Below, in pieces: positions 1 through 12,500 of a stretch of 64,000 nt of DNA. Position numbers and translations under genes: made by a program. This stretch comes from Apricaphanius iberus (taxonomy: Eukaryota; Chordata; Actinopteri; Cyprinodontiformes; Aphaniidae), in contig JAPXFQ010000385.1 in NCBI GenBank assembly GCA_028564705.1, positions 2,728,001-2,792,000 on the forward strand, given 5' to 3'. The notes under the pieces are model-generated. The model was given only the letters and a program-made list of their open reading frames with translations, was not told the origin of the DNA and searched no databases. Every line of letters begins with the position of its first letter. Within the stretch, counting starts at the first letter, position 1.

Positions 1-478
1 CTTACCTATGGTTGATTGAGGCATTACTTTAACTGTATTCTGTGTGTATACCCTGGAGAATGCTCATTTTTACCATGACTGCCTTAAAGGCCAAAAGGAT
101 TCATGGCAGATGTAAGTTTAAAGTCATAAAGGGTAAAACTGAGTTACTGTGCAATGCTCCATTAGCTATCCAGTTATCTACTAAAATTCTCCTGCTTTTT
201 ATCCCACTTTTTCTATTCCACTCTATAAAGCGTCTTTCAACTCTGTCTTAGTGGACTTAATTGTTTAACACCTTACTAATACTAAATTTGCAAACTTTGA
301 GTCGTTGGGAACAATAATCGGTCATCGCAGATTAACCTAAAAATGGGTTAATTTAGGTCATCAGCTGAATTCTTTGAGAGACCCTACAAATAATATATAA
401 CAATTCTAAAAATAAATGATACATTCATGATTTTTCTCAGTATTTGTATTTGTTTTTCTTTTCCCCCCTTTTTTTTAG

Positions 479-3400
479 ATGCTCCTCCTCCAACATGGGA
501 GCAGCTCGAGAAGGGGTTGGTAGCAGTGAAAACAGTGGTACATGGCCTGGTTGATTTCATTCAAAACCACAGCAAAAAAGGAGCTGATCCTCAACAGGTC
601 GGTCTGTTATAAATGTTTGAACACTTAAGCAAACCTAAAAAGAAAGATGTGCTGATCTGTGTTAAAGCTAAGTTGTTCACTAAATCTTGAGATAATGTAT
701 TCTTTTGATCTGTTTATTGATTGCTGGTTTGCCAGTCATGTTGCCCTGTTGATCGGCTATCCATTGTGCAAACAGCAATGGTCTTCTGATACTCTAACAA
801 CCAGTCTTTTATTAGACTCACCCAAAAAAAAAATCTGATTATGTCTCCTACATTCGGTCAACATGTATTTGCTTGTTTATGTCCCATAAACATGAAGGTT
901 GTGTTGTCTTGTTCTCTTCAGCCTCCTCAGCACAGTAAATACAAAACATACATGTGCCGTGACATGAAGCAGAAAGGAGGCTGTCCTCGTGGAGCAAGCT
1001 GCACCTTTGCTCACTCTCAGGACGAACTGGAGAAGTGAGTTTAAAATGTGGAAGCTTTATCCTAAAACACTGCTGACGTTTGTTTGGCCATCTTTAATGC
1101 GTTTTGATGTTCACCAGGTATCGTAAGATGAATAAGCGTCTGGCAGCTCGCTCAGGAGTCGGGGTGGTTTTCTCAGAAGACGGCTTTGCTCCCGATGTAG
1201 CAGTAACCCGAAAGCTTTCTCCTGTCACCAATGGCAGCGGTGCGCCAAACTTGCCCCAATTAGTCGCCCGTGGTACCGACACGGTCCAATATGAGCTGTT
1301 GTCTAAACCTGTCAAGATGGATGGAGGAAGTCCAAGTGTCCCCGGATCACCACCAGATGTGTAAGTGCAGCTTTCCCTGGAAGCTCTAAAAACTTTATTA
1401 CACTAATCTCAGTGTTGACTGTTTAAAGTCATTAATGTGTCTTTTTGGGTATGTAACCAGAGTAGAAAACCCATTAAAATGCTTTCTTTCTTTAGCCTGG
1501 ACCCAATGCCCAAAACCGGTATTCCACTGCCCCCTCATGGAATGGCCCACCCCAGGTTGGCAGCAGATCATCCCTCGGGGGTTAAGCATATGTCAGGGGT
1601 CGCCAGAGGCTCACCCGTTTATCCTCAACAACGTGATGTATATGACATTCGTCCCCCACCTGCCTCTCAGTATGAGCCACCACAGTACCCTGCAGGTAAG
1701 AATAAAGTTATTTAAATAATAAGAGGAAACCTTTTCCTTTTTTAAGAAATCTGCAAATTTAGAGCAGCATTAAATTATTTGTTGAATAAAGACAATTGAT
1801 TAGATTGAGCCTTATGCCCAGCATTGTTTTAAGTCTGCATTCAAAACGGATTGAAAACGCAGGAGTTCTTTAGTCCACTTGACAACCAACATTCTGCAAA
1901 CTGTGGAATACATTTGCAAACAAGCATGGTGTGTTTTACTTACACCAGGATGACATAAAGCTGCATGTTGTGAAGGTATCTTTAATGAAGTTATTTACAT
2001 CTTTTAATTTTTATTTTTTTCCAGGCTATCCCTACCAACAACAAACGCAGTATGTCCCTCGAGAATACATCCGTAACCCTCCTCCACCGAGTGAGTCAGG
2101 TCCCCCTTACCATGACCCTTACACAGGCTACAGTGCTCCAGACCGCCCCTATCCTTCCCAGCACTCTGGCCCACCTTTTCCCTATTCTCACCCATCTCAT
2201 TATGACCGAGGTCACCACGGTGCCTACAGCGGTCCACTACCTCCCCCTCAGCCTTATCCATCTCAGAGGGACCCCCTTGTCAAAATGAGTCCAGCTCCCC
2301 TTGATGTTCCGCCTCCCTCAGCAGGGCAGACCAATTCACTCTACCATCCAGAGCAGAGTGTCCGGGATAGATATGCTGCAGATGGTTACTACCCACCAAG
2401 TTCCCAGCCTCCACCTATGAGGACTTACATCAGGGTATGTCAATTCCTTTTTTTCTTTCTTTTTTTTTGGATTATTGTGAGTACTTTTTTGGTTTTAATT
2501 GAGGCACATTAGTTGTTTACAGTTCAGCAGTGATATTGGGTATCTATGTTGTTAGGGGTCACCATACAGTGGTTCACAGGCCAGCCTAGACTATCTCCAT
2601 CGACGACGGCAGGAGCTGTTATCTCAGCTGGCCGAAAGGAAGGTGATCTCTCCTCCACCATTTGCTGCCTCCCCCACTCTTTCACATCCCTTCCCCAGCG
2701 ATTACCCTACTGAGGTTAGCACAGTATGAATTTTCTGCATACACATTATGCTCTTTAATGCTGGAGAGAGCTCACTGATAACCAGTATAGATTCTGTTTC
2801 ATAACTTTGTTTTCTTGTGTGCAGTATGGTGATGAGAGCTCCAAAACGATAGTGAAATGCAGGGAGTCGGACTATAAAGGGCAGTACTCGCCCTGGTCCT
2901 GCGAAACCATCGGCTCTTATATTAACACAAAGGATGCCAAACCCAAAAACGCTATGGTTCCTGGTGCCATGGAGATGATGGTAAGTTTGGTTAAATGACT
3001 CCTAGTTGTTTCTGCTGGAGTGGAAATGTGGAAAAATATTTTTTGACACAGAACTTCGGTTTACACTAAGGAACGCTTATGATAACTCCAACTCTTGCCT
3101 TTATAGAGTTTTGCTCAGTGTGACTTCAGTTTATCATTGCATACCTTATGCACAAACAAAACATGTTACTTCATATGTCCTACCTGATCTCATGAGCTCT
3201 CTTTCCTGTGTTCTCCTCCTCCTCTCCTTTTTTTTTTAAATGTATTTTTCAGAATGTGGATGATAAAAGTTCAAGGGATCCATCATTGGAGGCTCCTCGA
3301 AGGGGAGCAGAGGTGAAAGATGATGACCCTATTATACCTTTTGGCCCTCAGCCCACCGTGTCACGCTTTGGTGCCATCTCCCGCACTTCAAAGTCAGGCT

Positions 3401-4468
3401 ACCAGACCACTTGCCCAGTACAAGCCATGGCCACCACCCTCCAGAACCCCAACTCTAAACACATGGCCATGTCAGGTAAGAACCCATGCCTGCCCATCTC
3501 CAGCAGTATTCGACCGAGAGGCGGAGTATGCCCGCAACAGGACACAAGCCCGTTGTAGGACAATACGGAGACACAGAAAAAACAACCATGTGCACAGTCA
3601 CACCTGAGGACTATTTTACAGAGACCGTTAACCTAACAGTCATCCAGAAAGACTCACAAGGGTTCAAACCCAAGACCTTCTTGCTACAAAGCAGGCCACA
3701 AGTGCAATATAAATATTGGAAATCAACATCAGCCCAAAAGCTCCAGTGTACAGCAACATATGACCCAGCCCTGGAGCTTCGTACATCCTTAAAAATTTTT
3801 ATCTTTGGCAAATACAGATTTTGGTTGCTGCCTGGTAAATCCTGATACATCGGATTGTACCACTGTACAATCAAGTACAAGTTTCAACAAAAAGAACTTT
3901 TCAGTATTGTGTATCAAGCAATATTCATCATCCAGCTAAAATTTAGCAGTAGGAAAATTTGAATGATCTGCTCGGTATGCTGTGATGCTCTCCAGTTTCC
4001 CATAAAAATATTTGTCTTTTATTTTTCCATCATTCCTGCTGCAGATTACTCGTATGGAAGTCATAGAGGATGGGCTGGAGCTTCTTACCCCTCCCACCAG
4101 ACTGCCTCCTCCTCTCAGGGACACTTTATTGAGCGGTGAGCCCTCTTTTGGTTTTTTCTTCTTTTACTATTACAATTATATTAGTTGTGAATTATTAAAC
4201 CTTGTGAAGTCCTTTGTTTGGCAAGTTTGAGTGTTAAACCATTTTCACGCCTGTGCATTTTCACAGCCTTCCCATGACAACCCCAGATAGAGAACAGTTA
4301 AAGATTGAGCTGCAGCAGGTCAATCAGCAGATCACTCAACAGACTCAAATGCACAACATGGAGGTATGTAGACCATATCTGAAACTCAGAAACTAACGGC
4401 ATTGTTTCATAACTGAGAAAGTGTTTTTGAAAACTGGGGGAAAAAAGCCTTAAAAGCAAATTTTCAGC

Positions 4469-4508
<40 letters not shown>

Positions 4509-5565
4509 CACACAGATTTTTTTTGCCATTTCCTTATTGAACAGAGTTTCCTTATTTCTCAATCTTTTCATTATATCTCAATGCTGCAGGCGGCCAGCAA
4601 CTCTTTGCTCCTGCAGAGGGAGGCTAGTGCATTGGTCGGCCAGTCTGTGCAGCCCAGCCAGAGCCAGTCAGCAGTTGTACCACAGCAACCTCAGCCAAAG
4701 TGGCCAGCAGGGGGCACAAGTGTGTCAGCTGTCTCCAATGAGCAGTTAAGCTTGGAGCTGCACCAGGTGGAGAGAGAAATTGGCAAGAGGACCCGAGAGA
4801 TGGCCTTGGTAGGACACTTTCTTTTTCTGCTTTCTAATACACCTGATAGGTAGGGGTTGTGAAAACGACTAACCACATTTCTTACTTTTTATTATTTAAA
4901 AATGTTCTTCCTCCATAGCAGGAAAACCAGGTAGCTCATGATGTTCAGCAGTACAAAATGCAGCCTGCAGAGAATGGACAGCAAGACCACGAGAGTCAGC
5001 TTGAAGAAATATCTCTAGCTCTCGGGTGGGTATAAATTAATTCAGCTTTAGAGAACACATGGAATCCCCTTATTTTTATCAGATAACACAATTCTGCACT
5101 CTTCTCTATTGAAATGTTGGAGGTAATTGCTGTCCTGTCCAGTGCCTTGCTCCACCTACTTTGTTTCCCTCTGCTGCTGGGTGTGGAGGTGTAGGAATGA
5201 TTTTATTGTATAGTTAGGACAAGTACATAAAAGAGACGGCTGTAAATCCACAAATTTTGATTTTCTTATCCATATGTTGCTTACAACCCCTTCAAAATTG
5301 GATTTTTTTATGTCCCTTGATGGAAATGTTTTCATTATATTTTATTTATTGCATCCTTTTTATTTTTACATGTGCTTATATTGGTGTCTATATTCACTTG
5401 TTTTTCAGCGAGGTGTCGAACGGTTCCAGCAATCTGCAGGAAAATGCAGTGGGCGGATCCATGCTGTCACTGACCAATAAGACGGCTGCATTGAGCATGT
5501 GTTCTGATCCAGTTGTCGCTGGTTCAGAGATGCAGAAGAATGGTGTAGTCCATTCCTGCTCATAG
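479..5565 (+). CDS. rc3h1: Roquin-1, 3' 13 coding exons (5' part outside window)
   Basis: Roquin-1 is a cytoplasmic RNA-binding protein that recognises stem-loops in target 3'UTRs and recruits deadenylases. Exons joined in one frame: 479-597, 922-1034, 1118-1360, 1496-1695, 2025-2434, 2556-2714, 2825-2980, 3253-3475, 4045-4135, 4267-4363, 4590-4808, 4919-5025, 5409-5565. They give 763 residues and then TAG. All introns are GT-AG and phases agree throughout. The first exon ([20 protein letters not shown]) is the end of the HEPN/ROQ region. The second carries the CCCH finger, C-x8-C-x5-C-x3-H ([21 protein letters not shown] region). After it comes a long Pro/Tyr-rich stretch with conserved [25 protein letters not shown] and a C-terminal coiled-coil block ([18 protein letters not shown]). 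The zinc-finger flank and C-terminus match RC3H1 better than RC3H2. The RING and ROQ domains lie left of the window. Whether this is the a or b copy is unresolved. Confidence 0.93.
4472..4510. repeat. (AT)n microsatellite
   Basis: Alternating TA/TG dinucleotides in an rc3h1 intron. Confidence 0.9.
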
Positions 5566-8500
5566 GAAGTACACACTTATGTACACACGCACACACACTT
5601 ACACACACACAATGCTCATTTGAAAAGCATGCACAGGCACACATACACCCATTCTATTTAGAAGATGAGCAGTATCTGCCGTGATGAATTTTTTTTCTTT
5701 TTGTTCTGTGAATGAGCTTTTTTATGACTTTCCTTGTCTGGAAACCAGAGCATATAAAAACATTTCTTGTGTGTAATTTTTTTTTTGTTTGTTTTGTGCT
5801 GGTATTCAGTTAAAAAGGCTCAAATTTGATACATCAGGATAAAAAATGGTGGTGATGATGACAGCATGTGCGTATTTATTTTGAATTGATAAAATACCCT
5901 AAAAGCAAAAATAGAGGAGAACTGATTACCCAGCCCCCCAAATTTTTTTTTTTTTGCTTTGTTTTTTACCTGTAGGGTTGTACATGTAATTGGAACGGTT
6001 ACATGCAGAGGTGCACAAGTTAGAAAGCACTTTCACATCACATTCATTTTGAGGAGCTCTTCTCAAACTTCGGTAATGTGGCTTTAATATAGGAAAGAGC
6101 CAACGTGTGTGGCTCCGTGCTCGCCCCCAAAATTGTAACAAGAGGTTGGCCAGATGCAGATGTCTGAGGAGGGAAGTGGGAACTTCCACCCACACTCAGC
6201 CAAAATAGACACGTCAGGTGCTTTTAGAAATGCATTTCTTTAAGTATTCGTTTTATTATTGTATTTTATGAACAAAAAAATCTATTTCATACTTGAAAGC
6301 AGTATCTATTTAATGAAAGCATTCTGTTTTAAAGATTGCAGTTGTGTTAATAAAAATGAGATTTCTTTTTCGATAAGGGAATATTAGTTACTTCTCTTGG
6401 TTGCGCTGTGACCTTGGAGTGGTTTAAGTTCAGCACCTTTCACATCGTTGTGAGCACAGTTAGGCCTGGCTTGTAACGAAATCACATTATCCTCGAAAGC
6501 TGTTACTTGGTTGAGAGAACATATTTCTACTTTAGAGGACACAAATAATTGTAAGAAAATTTTTCTAATATTAAGGCTAATAAAAAAAGAAAGCATTTCC
6601 CTCATCAGAGTGTCTCTTCTGGCCACACAGAGGCCTCCCCATTGGGATTATCTTGTCATTTATCGTCATAACTTCTATGAAGTTGCCTTCCCTTGTGTTG
6701 TTTCAGTTTTTTTTTTGTTTTTTTTTCCGCTAATTTTGATTGTTTGCTTTACATTGTTACAATTTTGGGCGGTGCAGCTTACCTCCTGAAAACTTCACGA
6801 AGCATGGCCGAAAGCGTCTGCTCCTTTCTTTAGAGTAGTTGCATCTTCTGCTAATCCGGGGAAACCTTCCTGTTGCTGCGGCTGCACAAAAGGTTGGAAA
6901 ACCTGCTTACGGCTTCAACGACAACCGTGCTAGTTACTGAAAGAGAAATCTGCTTCCTCCAAACTGTCCCTCGAGTGCATTTATGACAACCTAACCATAA
7001 GTCAATTTGATATTGGCTTTACTCGTCCCGTGCTGTCTTCATCACCACCGTCTTTACTGCTCTAGCTCTTTAACAGATGAACTGTTTACCACTGATTCTT
7101 AACACGGAGCTCTCTGCCTTCTGTAAACAATAAGCATGAGTTCATGTTCTTGAACGGTTTAAAAAAAATAGTCGCTCTGGGTTCAAGGTATTTTGTTGAG
7201 CCCTCATTTTGTTAAAAAGAACTGACAAAATCCCTGATTACTGATGAATCAGTTCAAGACGAAAATATCAGGTATTGTAGGGCACCTCTTTCAATTTATC
7301 AGCACAAGGATAGCAATTTTGTTTTATCTCCATCTACAACTAAAAGCCTCAGGCTGCTCCTTGCTACATTTATTGTTTAGATACACAGCTCACTTATACA
7401 TATGAGTATGTATACATACATTAATATACTAAAGCACTATTAATGTGCCACCTCTTACTCTACTTGCTCAGCATTTATATTAAATGATCTCTACTTAGAA
7501 TCAGCTAAATGTTATTTTTTTTGTTTGTTTTTTCTGTCAACTGGTTGCCAACACAGACTTTATCCTTTCCCAGACGAAGGACCTCTGTGTGCGTTGATGT
7601 GTGTTCACTTAATCTTTTGTGTTCAAACAAAGTTGTTCTTTATAGAATATGCTTCCGAAGAAGAGAAAATCTGTAACTTTTGGAAAATTTATATGGAGAT
7701 GTTTTTCGTGTGTGATAGATTGTGTTGTAGGAAACGTACCCTCACGATTTGTTTTTCCTTTTTTTGGCTTGTTTTGGTTACTCCCCTTTAACTGTGCTGT
7801 ACCTGGTGGTAGTGTTGAGATTGTAGAACAGGTTTGGGTTTCGTTTTGTTTTTCCCCTCCCCACCATGGCTCCAGTGAGGATAACCAGGAAGTTTCTTCC
7901 GACAGATTAGCTTTCATTTCCTCTGTAATGGTCTTTTTACATTATTTGTATAAGGAGCATTAGATCTGAAATATTAACACGATTTAAAGTCGAACCAATG
8001 AGCTCTAAATTTGAATAAGCCAAAACTACCAAAAAGCTTGTTCTGCTTGATGGGTCACTGCAGGTCTGAATGAGCCTAAAACACCTTTTCGCTTAGCAGA
8101 GTGTTTCTGCAGTGATTTTTAAGGGGGTAAGTTTACTTTATAGTAAATGGCAAAGATGTTATTTTCAATCTTGTGTGTTTTTGTTTTGAATGAAACTGCT
8201 GCCCTACACCCTTCTACGGTAAAACAGTCACCCACACCCTTGACCACTGACCTCTGTTACTGCTGTTTGAGGCTCACATTTTATCCTCGGACTTTCTGAG
8301 GAAATTCACAAATGGATTTTTTATATTATTACTCCCTTGTAAAATATCTCTTAAATTAAGGTACAGGTTTGATTTCAGCAAGAAAAAAAGGTTTTTATAT
8401 GTATATTATACTCCATTAAGGAATGTCTAGAATTATCTTCCTCCAATGTGGATGTAGCCATTAATACGCCATTTTATGACTTTGTAAGAGAATTCACTGT

Positions 8501-8690
8501 GTGAAAATTGGTTTGCATTTTTGTATAATACAATCCGCTTTCTTTTTTTTTGTGTTTGTTTGATACGAGAGGGAGCTCAAACTGGAAGTTTGACGAAAGG
8601 AAAAAGAACCTGTGAAATTGAGAAAACAAAATGTAACTTATGTGCGACAGTGATTCTAAGCTGAGGGGGAAAGATTAAATGATATTGCTA
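5566..8690 (+). other. rc3h1: Probable rc3h1 3'UTR and downstream flank
   Basis: No coding exon is recognisable between the rc3h1 stop and the convergent reductase gene. Candidate polyadenylation signals on the + strand are AATAAA at 6349-6354 and ATTAAA at 8674-8679. Mammalian RC3H1 has a multi-kilobase 3'UTR, so the longer form is plausible. The region contains a CA-rich stretch (about 5580-5612), T-rich runs and the decay element at 5704-5712. The true transcript end cannot be set from sequence alone. Confidence 0.5.
5701..5716 (+). promoter_or_regulatory. Constitutive decay element (CDE), Roquin-binding stem-loop
   Basis: TTCTGTGAA at 5704-5712 matches the published CDE core UUCYRYGAA exactly: a UUC/GAA stem closed by C-G, with the pyrimidine-purine-pyrimidine triloop UGU. 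It has the same core as the TNF CDE. Flanking bases 5700-5703 and 5713-5716 can extend the stem through G-U, U-G, U-A and U-G pairs. It lies 138 nt after the rc3h1 stop, in the mRNA encoding the CDE-binding protein. Function is inferred; the motif match is seen directly. Confidence 0.55.
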
Positions 8691-9297
8691 ACTAAGGATT
8701 TTCCTTGTCCTTTTGTGTTCTTAAAAGTTTAAGAGGAACAGTTTGTGTTGAGGATTCGGGATCTACACAGCCTGACAATTTCTGTGGATTTACATTTAGA
8801 TCCAATATTGCATTTGTGTGTTAAATATTTGCTTGGTTTTTGACCTTTTACAACATATGCCCTCCATTCTACATCACCGAAGCACTAAAAAAAACACAAA
8901 AAAATATTCTATATTGCTGCAAAATTTAAAACACTGCTGTTACTCTTAATATACTTCTATTTAAATGTTTAATACAAAGTGTTAAAGCATAGGGAAAAAA
9001 AAGTGTATTTTACTCCTGAGAAGTTTATCATAGTCTTGATTTTTCTCACCAGGTGATCCAAATATATTCTCGCAACCATTGAGTACCAAGATCTGCTAAA
9101 TTACTCACATTCTCAAATTATTAATGTAATGGATAATATTGGAAATTATACAGAATTTATTCCTAAGATTAAATCCACACAATTTAAACCCTTTTATAGA
9201 GATTCATTCTAAAATTTAATGCAATAATGAAAGTACAGGAAGAATTTTGAAGATAATCGGAAAGAAATAGAAACACTGCAAAAAGTATACCGTCCGT

Positions 9298-9303
9298 TTT
9301 ATT
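9298..9303 (-). terminator. Candidate polyadenylation signal of the reductase gene
   Basis: TTTATT on the + strand (AATAAA on the - strand), about 200 nt past the reductase stop codon. Placement is reasonable; use is unproven. Confidence 0.4.
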
Positions 9304-9504
9304 TGAAACATGCAAAGGCTGTTAAAATCTGGGGCTTAAACTACAGAAACTGCTTATCAGTTAACAGGAAGTTTAATACTTGAAAGAACTTCACAAAGTC
9401 TCCCTTGAAAAAGTTTTGAAGATAATTCGGACAAAAAAACTTCCCCCAGCTTACTCGCAAAACTGTTACCAGGATTTGCCTTCCTTTAGTTTTGTTTGGT
9501 CACT

Positions 9505-12500
9505 TTAATCCACATTTGTTGGGTCCCAAGTTACATGCCGTCCATCATGTAGGTTTCCTAAAGCGACCATGTCTTCCTCGTCTAGCTGGAATCCAAACAC
9601 CTGTGTATGAAATGGCGGAGGGTGAAACGCAAATATTTTTTTAAGTGGAAAGCAAAATCATAAAAGCTTACATAATGTGTCGTACTTCTTAAATTACGAG
9701 GTTTAAGTACGATAGAATTACTATAGCTTTGAAACAACTTGGGAACAGCCCAGATAATAACATGGCTTTGTAAGCTTGAGTTTAATTTACATTTAAATTA
9801 AATTATGGGACACCTATTAATGTATTCTAAGGCAATTCCTCATACGTACTGCTGTGTTGTGTGACATGGGTAAATCAAAACAAATGCTTTTTTTTTTTTT
9901 TTTGAGGAAGTCTAGTTCATCCTCAGGTACAACCTTTAGATGCCTAAAGTTGCTGTTTTAATCTGTTAATGCAATCATTTGGATGTATAGTAGCCGTGGG
10001 AATGTAAAGCCATCAGAGCTAGAAGCAAGATAGTTTATTTTTTCCAGAGGTGAATGTGTTTTGGTGTAATACTTGTTTTGAACCCAGACCAAAGGCAAAA
10101 GATTTTTGTGAAGATGCTGGCTGAAGCAGGTAAAATGCTCTATTTACACCACAAAAAAAAATAATCGTGTGAAACGGGCTGAAAAGCAACTCGCAGAGGA
10201 AGAACTCTATCCCAAAGGCTACATAAAGATAGATTACAGTTTGCAAATGCACACAGGGACAAAGGCTTTAATTTCAGATTACATGTCATGTGATCTAATG
10301 GAAGATAAAATTAACATTTGCCCATAATGACAATCTTTACACTTTCGGAAAGAGGACGGGGCCCGAAAAGGCCATCTCAACAGTGAAGTACATTTTTGCT
10401 GTTTTGCTAGGGGGGGTTTAGTGCATTTGACAAAATAGATGACATAAAGAAAAAAAGAAAGAAAAAAACTTGGAAAAATTGAAGCAACATCTCATCTCAC
10501 ATGCACGGCCTGTTAACCTGACTCAGTCACAGTGGTTATGTTGAGAGGACTGAGCCACAATTCCAGCAAACCACTGAGGGAAGTTTGTGGAAGAATTCTT
10601 ACAATATTTGTCGTGAGATGTGCATCTTAAAGTGCAAATCTAACAAACTTAAATTTTAAGAAAGCTAAAAAAAAAAAAAGAAAAAAGATATTTTAGTCAG
10701 TATTTGGAGACTTAGAACACTGAAATTATTTTTGACAATCCTTACTGGGTCTAAAATAGGAAGCATTTATGTGAGAAAAGTAATTGATTAAATAATGGCA
10801 GTGAAATGTGTGTGTTTATATATCTCATTAAGACCTAATTATTTTAGAGCCTAGTATGCATCCAATCATTCAGAAGGTAAGACACCAAAGTTGATATAGA
10901 AATCATCCTTGGTCCATCCTAACAGTATCTTGCCTCAGTGTATTGACATTTATAAGGCTAAACACAACCAGCTCATAACTCACTTGGCAGTTTTCCTCGA
11001 TCCTCTTCTTTTTGATGGACTTTGGTATGGTGACCACTCCCTTCTGAGAAAATATAACTTTGGTTATTAAACATGCAGAAAGACACCAACCATTGCAACA
11101 GTGAGACAATGCGAGTGCCTGAATACTCCAGCGAATGCAGATCTGAGCCGCCGTTTGTCCGTGCTTTTTTGCAATTTGTAGCACAACGGGATCGCTGAGG
11201 ACTTGACCCTTAGCCAGAGGACTGTAGCCTTCAAACACTATCCCATCCTTCCGACAATAATCAATCAGACGGTTGGGCTGTTGGAAAGGATGATACTCCA
11301 CCTGGCAGGGTCAAATAAGACCATCTATATTTTAAAGCATTTGTGCACAGATCTTTGAAAAATATAGTAGGGGACCATTTTAAAATTTCACTAATCCAAA
11401 ACAAGGTAATTAATTGTTCAGTACTCACTAAAATCTGTATCAGACAGATTTTTTGTTGTTAAATCTCCATTATATTTTTTAATCTGTATAAATCTCATAA
11501 ATAAATTGCAGCCATTTATAAAGCAAGGTTTTAAACATATGAGGAACACTTTGGCTACTGGACATTTTAGACACTAATTTTCTGTATTGCATCTTATCCA
11601 GATCCCCTCCAGGATAGGTTTTTTCCTCTATTCATAAGCTTTGGTTAAACTTCTTGCAGAATAAATACATTTTCATGAACTGAAACCAAATCACCTGGTT
11701 AACATGTGGCAACACACTACAGTCTTCCTTCAACTGCTCCAGATGGTGGACCAAAAAATTGCTCACCCCAATAGCACGACAAACCCCTGCAATGATAAAC
11801 TCAGATTTCAGCTGCAATGTTGGGATAAATCTGGCATGTGTTCTGGCTGTATGATTGAGTTAACTAATTCAATTCAGAGATAAAGTTTAGACAATGATCT
11901 TGCAAACTCAACTTAAAACAAGCTGTTTTACATTCAGATGAAAATAGAGAGCCAGCTGAGAAAGAAGTGGGGTTGTAATTCCCTGAACTCGTGCAAATGC
12001 TGAGATCCTTCTTGGGTACTTATTTGGATTGCTGAAGTGGCACTCTGCCAAAGCCTGAGTCTGATAATATTCCAAACATCTCTGGATGGTGCAACGATGA
12101 AAAAATATAGGTAGAGTTTCTGCAGCATGCCGCCTCTGTGGTGTCATTTCTACATTTACCTTGATTCCCTTTACCTTTTTTATAAAGATCCTCCAGAGCT
12201 CTCCATGTTTCAGCTCTCATCTCTCTGTTGGAACAACCAGGTTTTAATGACCCAGGCCAATGCATCAGGTACAGATCTGAAAAAAAAAGGACACCTAATC
12301 ATTTGACAAAAGACTAGAAGAAATTGAAACGGGGGCTCTGTGGACTGTCACAACACAATAACAATATTAGGTTTGTTTCACATATAAGTTGCACCTCATA
12401 CCAAAGTATTCAACCCCCATTGCTGCGCAGGAGTCCAGGCAGGCTTTTTGTGCAGCTCTGTATCCATAGTCTCCAGGCCAGAGTTTATTGGTTAGCCATA

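Noticed and set aside
1..478. Search for a further rc3h1 exon at the left edge
   Set aside because: No acceptor-donor pair with roquin-like coding sequence; read as intron.
8577..8593. Perfect 7-bp hairpin TCAAACT-GGA-AGTTTGA downstream of rc3h1
   Set aside because: The purine triloop does not fit the Roquin decay element; kept only as a structural curiosity.
10903..10983. Read-through C-terminus of the reductase (..VRMDQG)
   Set aside because: It follows a strong donor (GTGAGT) and does not fit the family; the exon at 9505-9600 supplies the true end.
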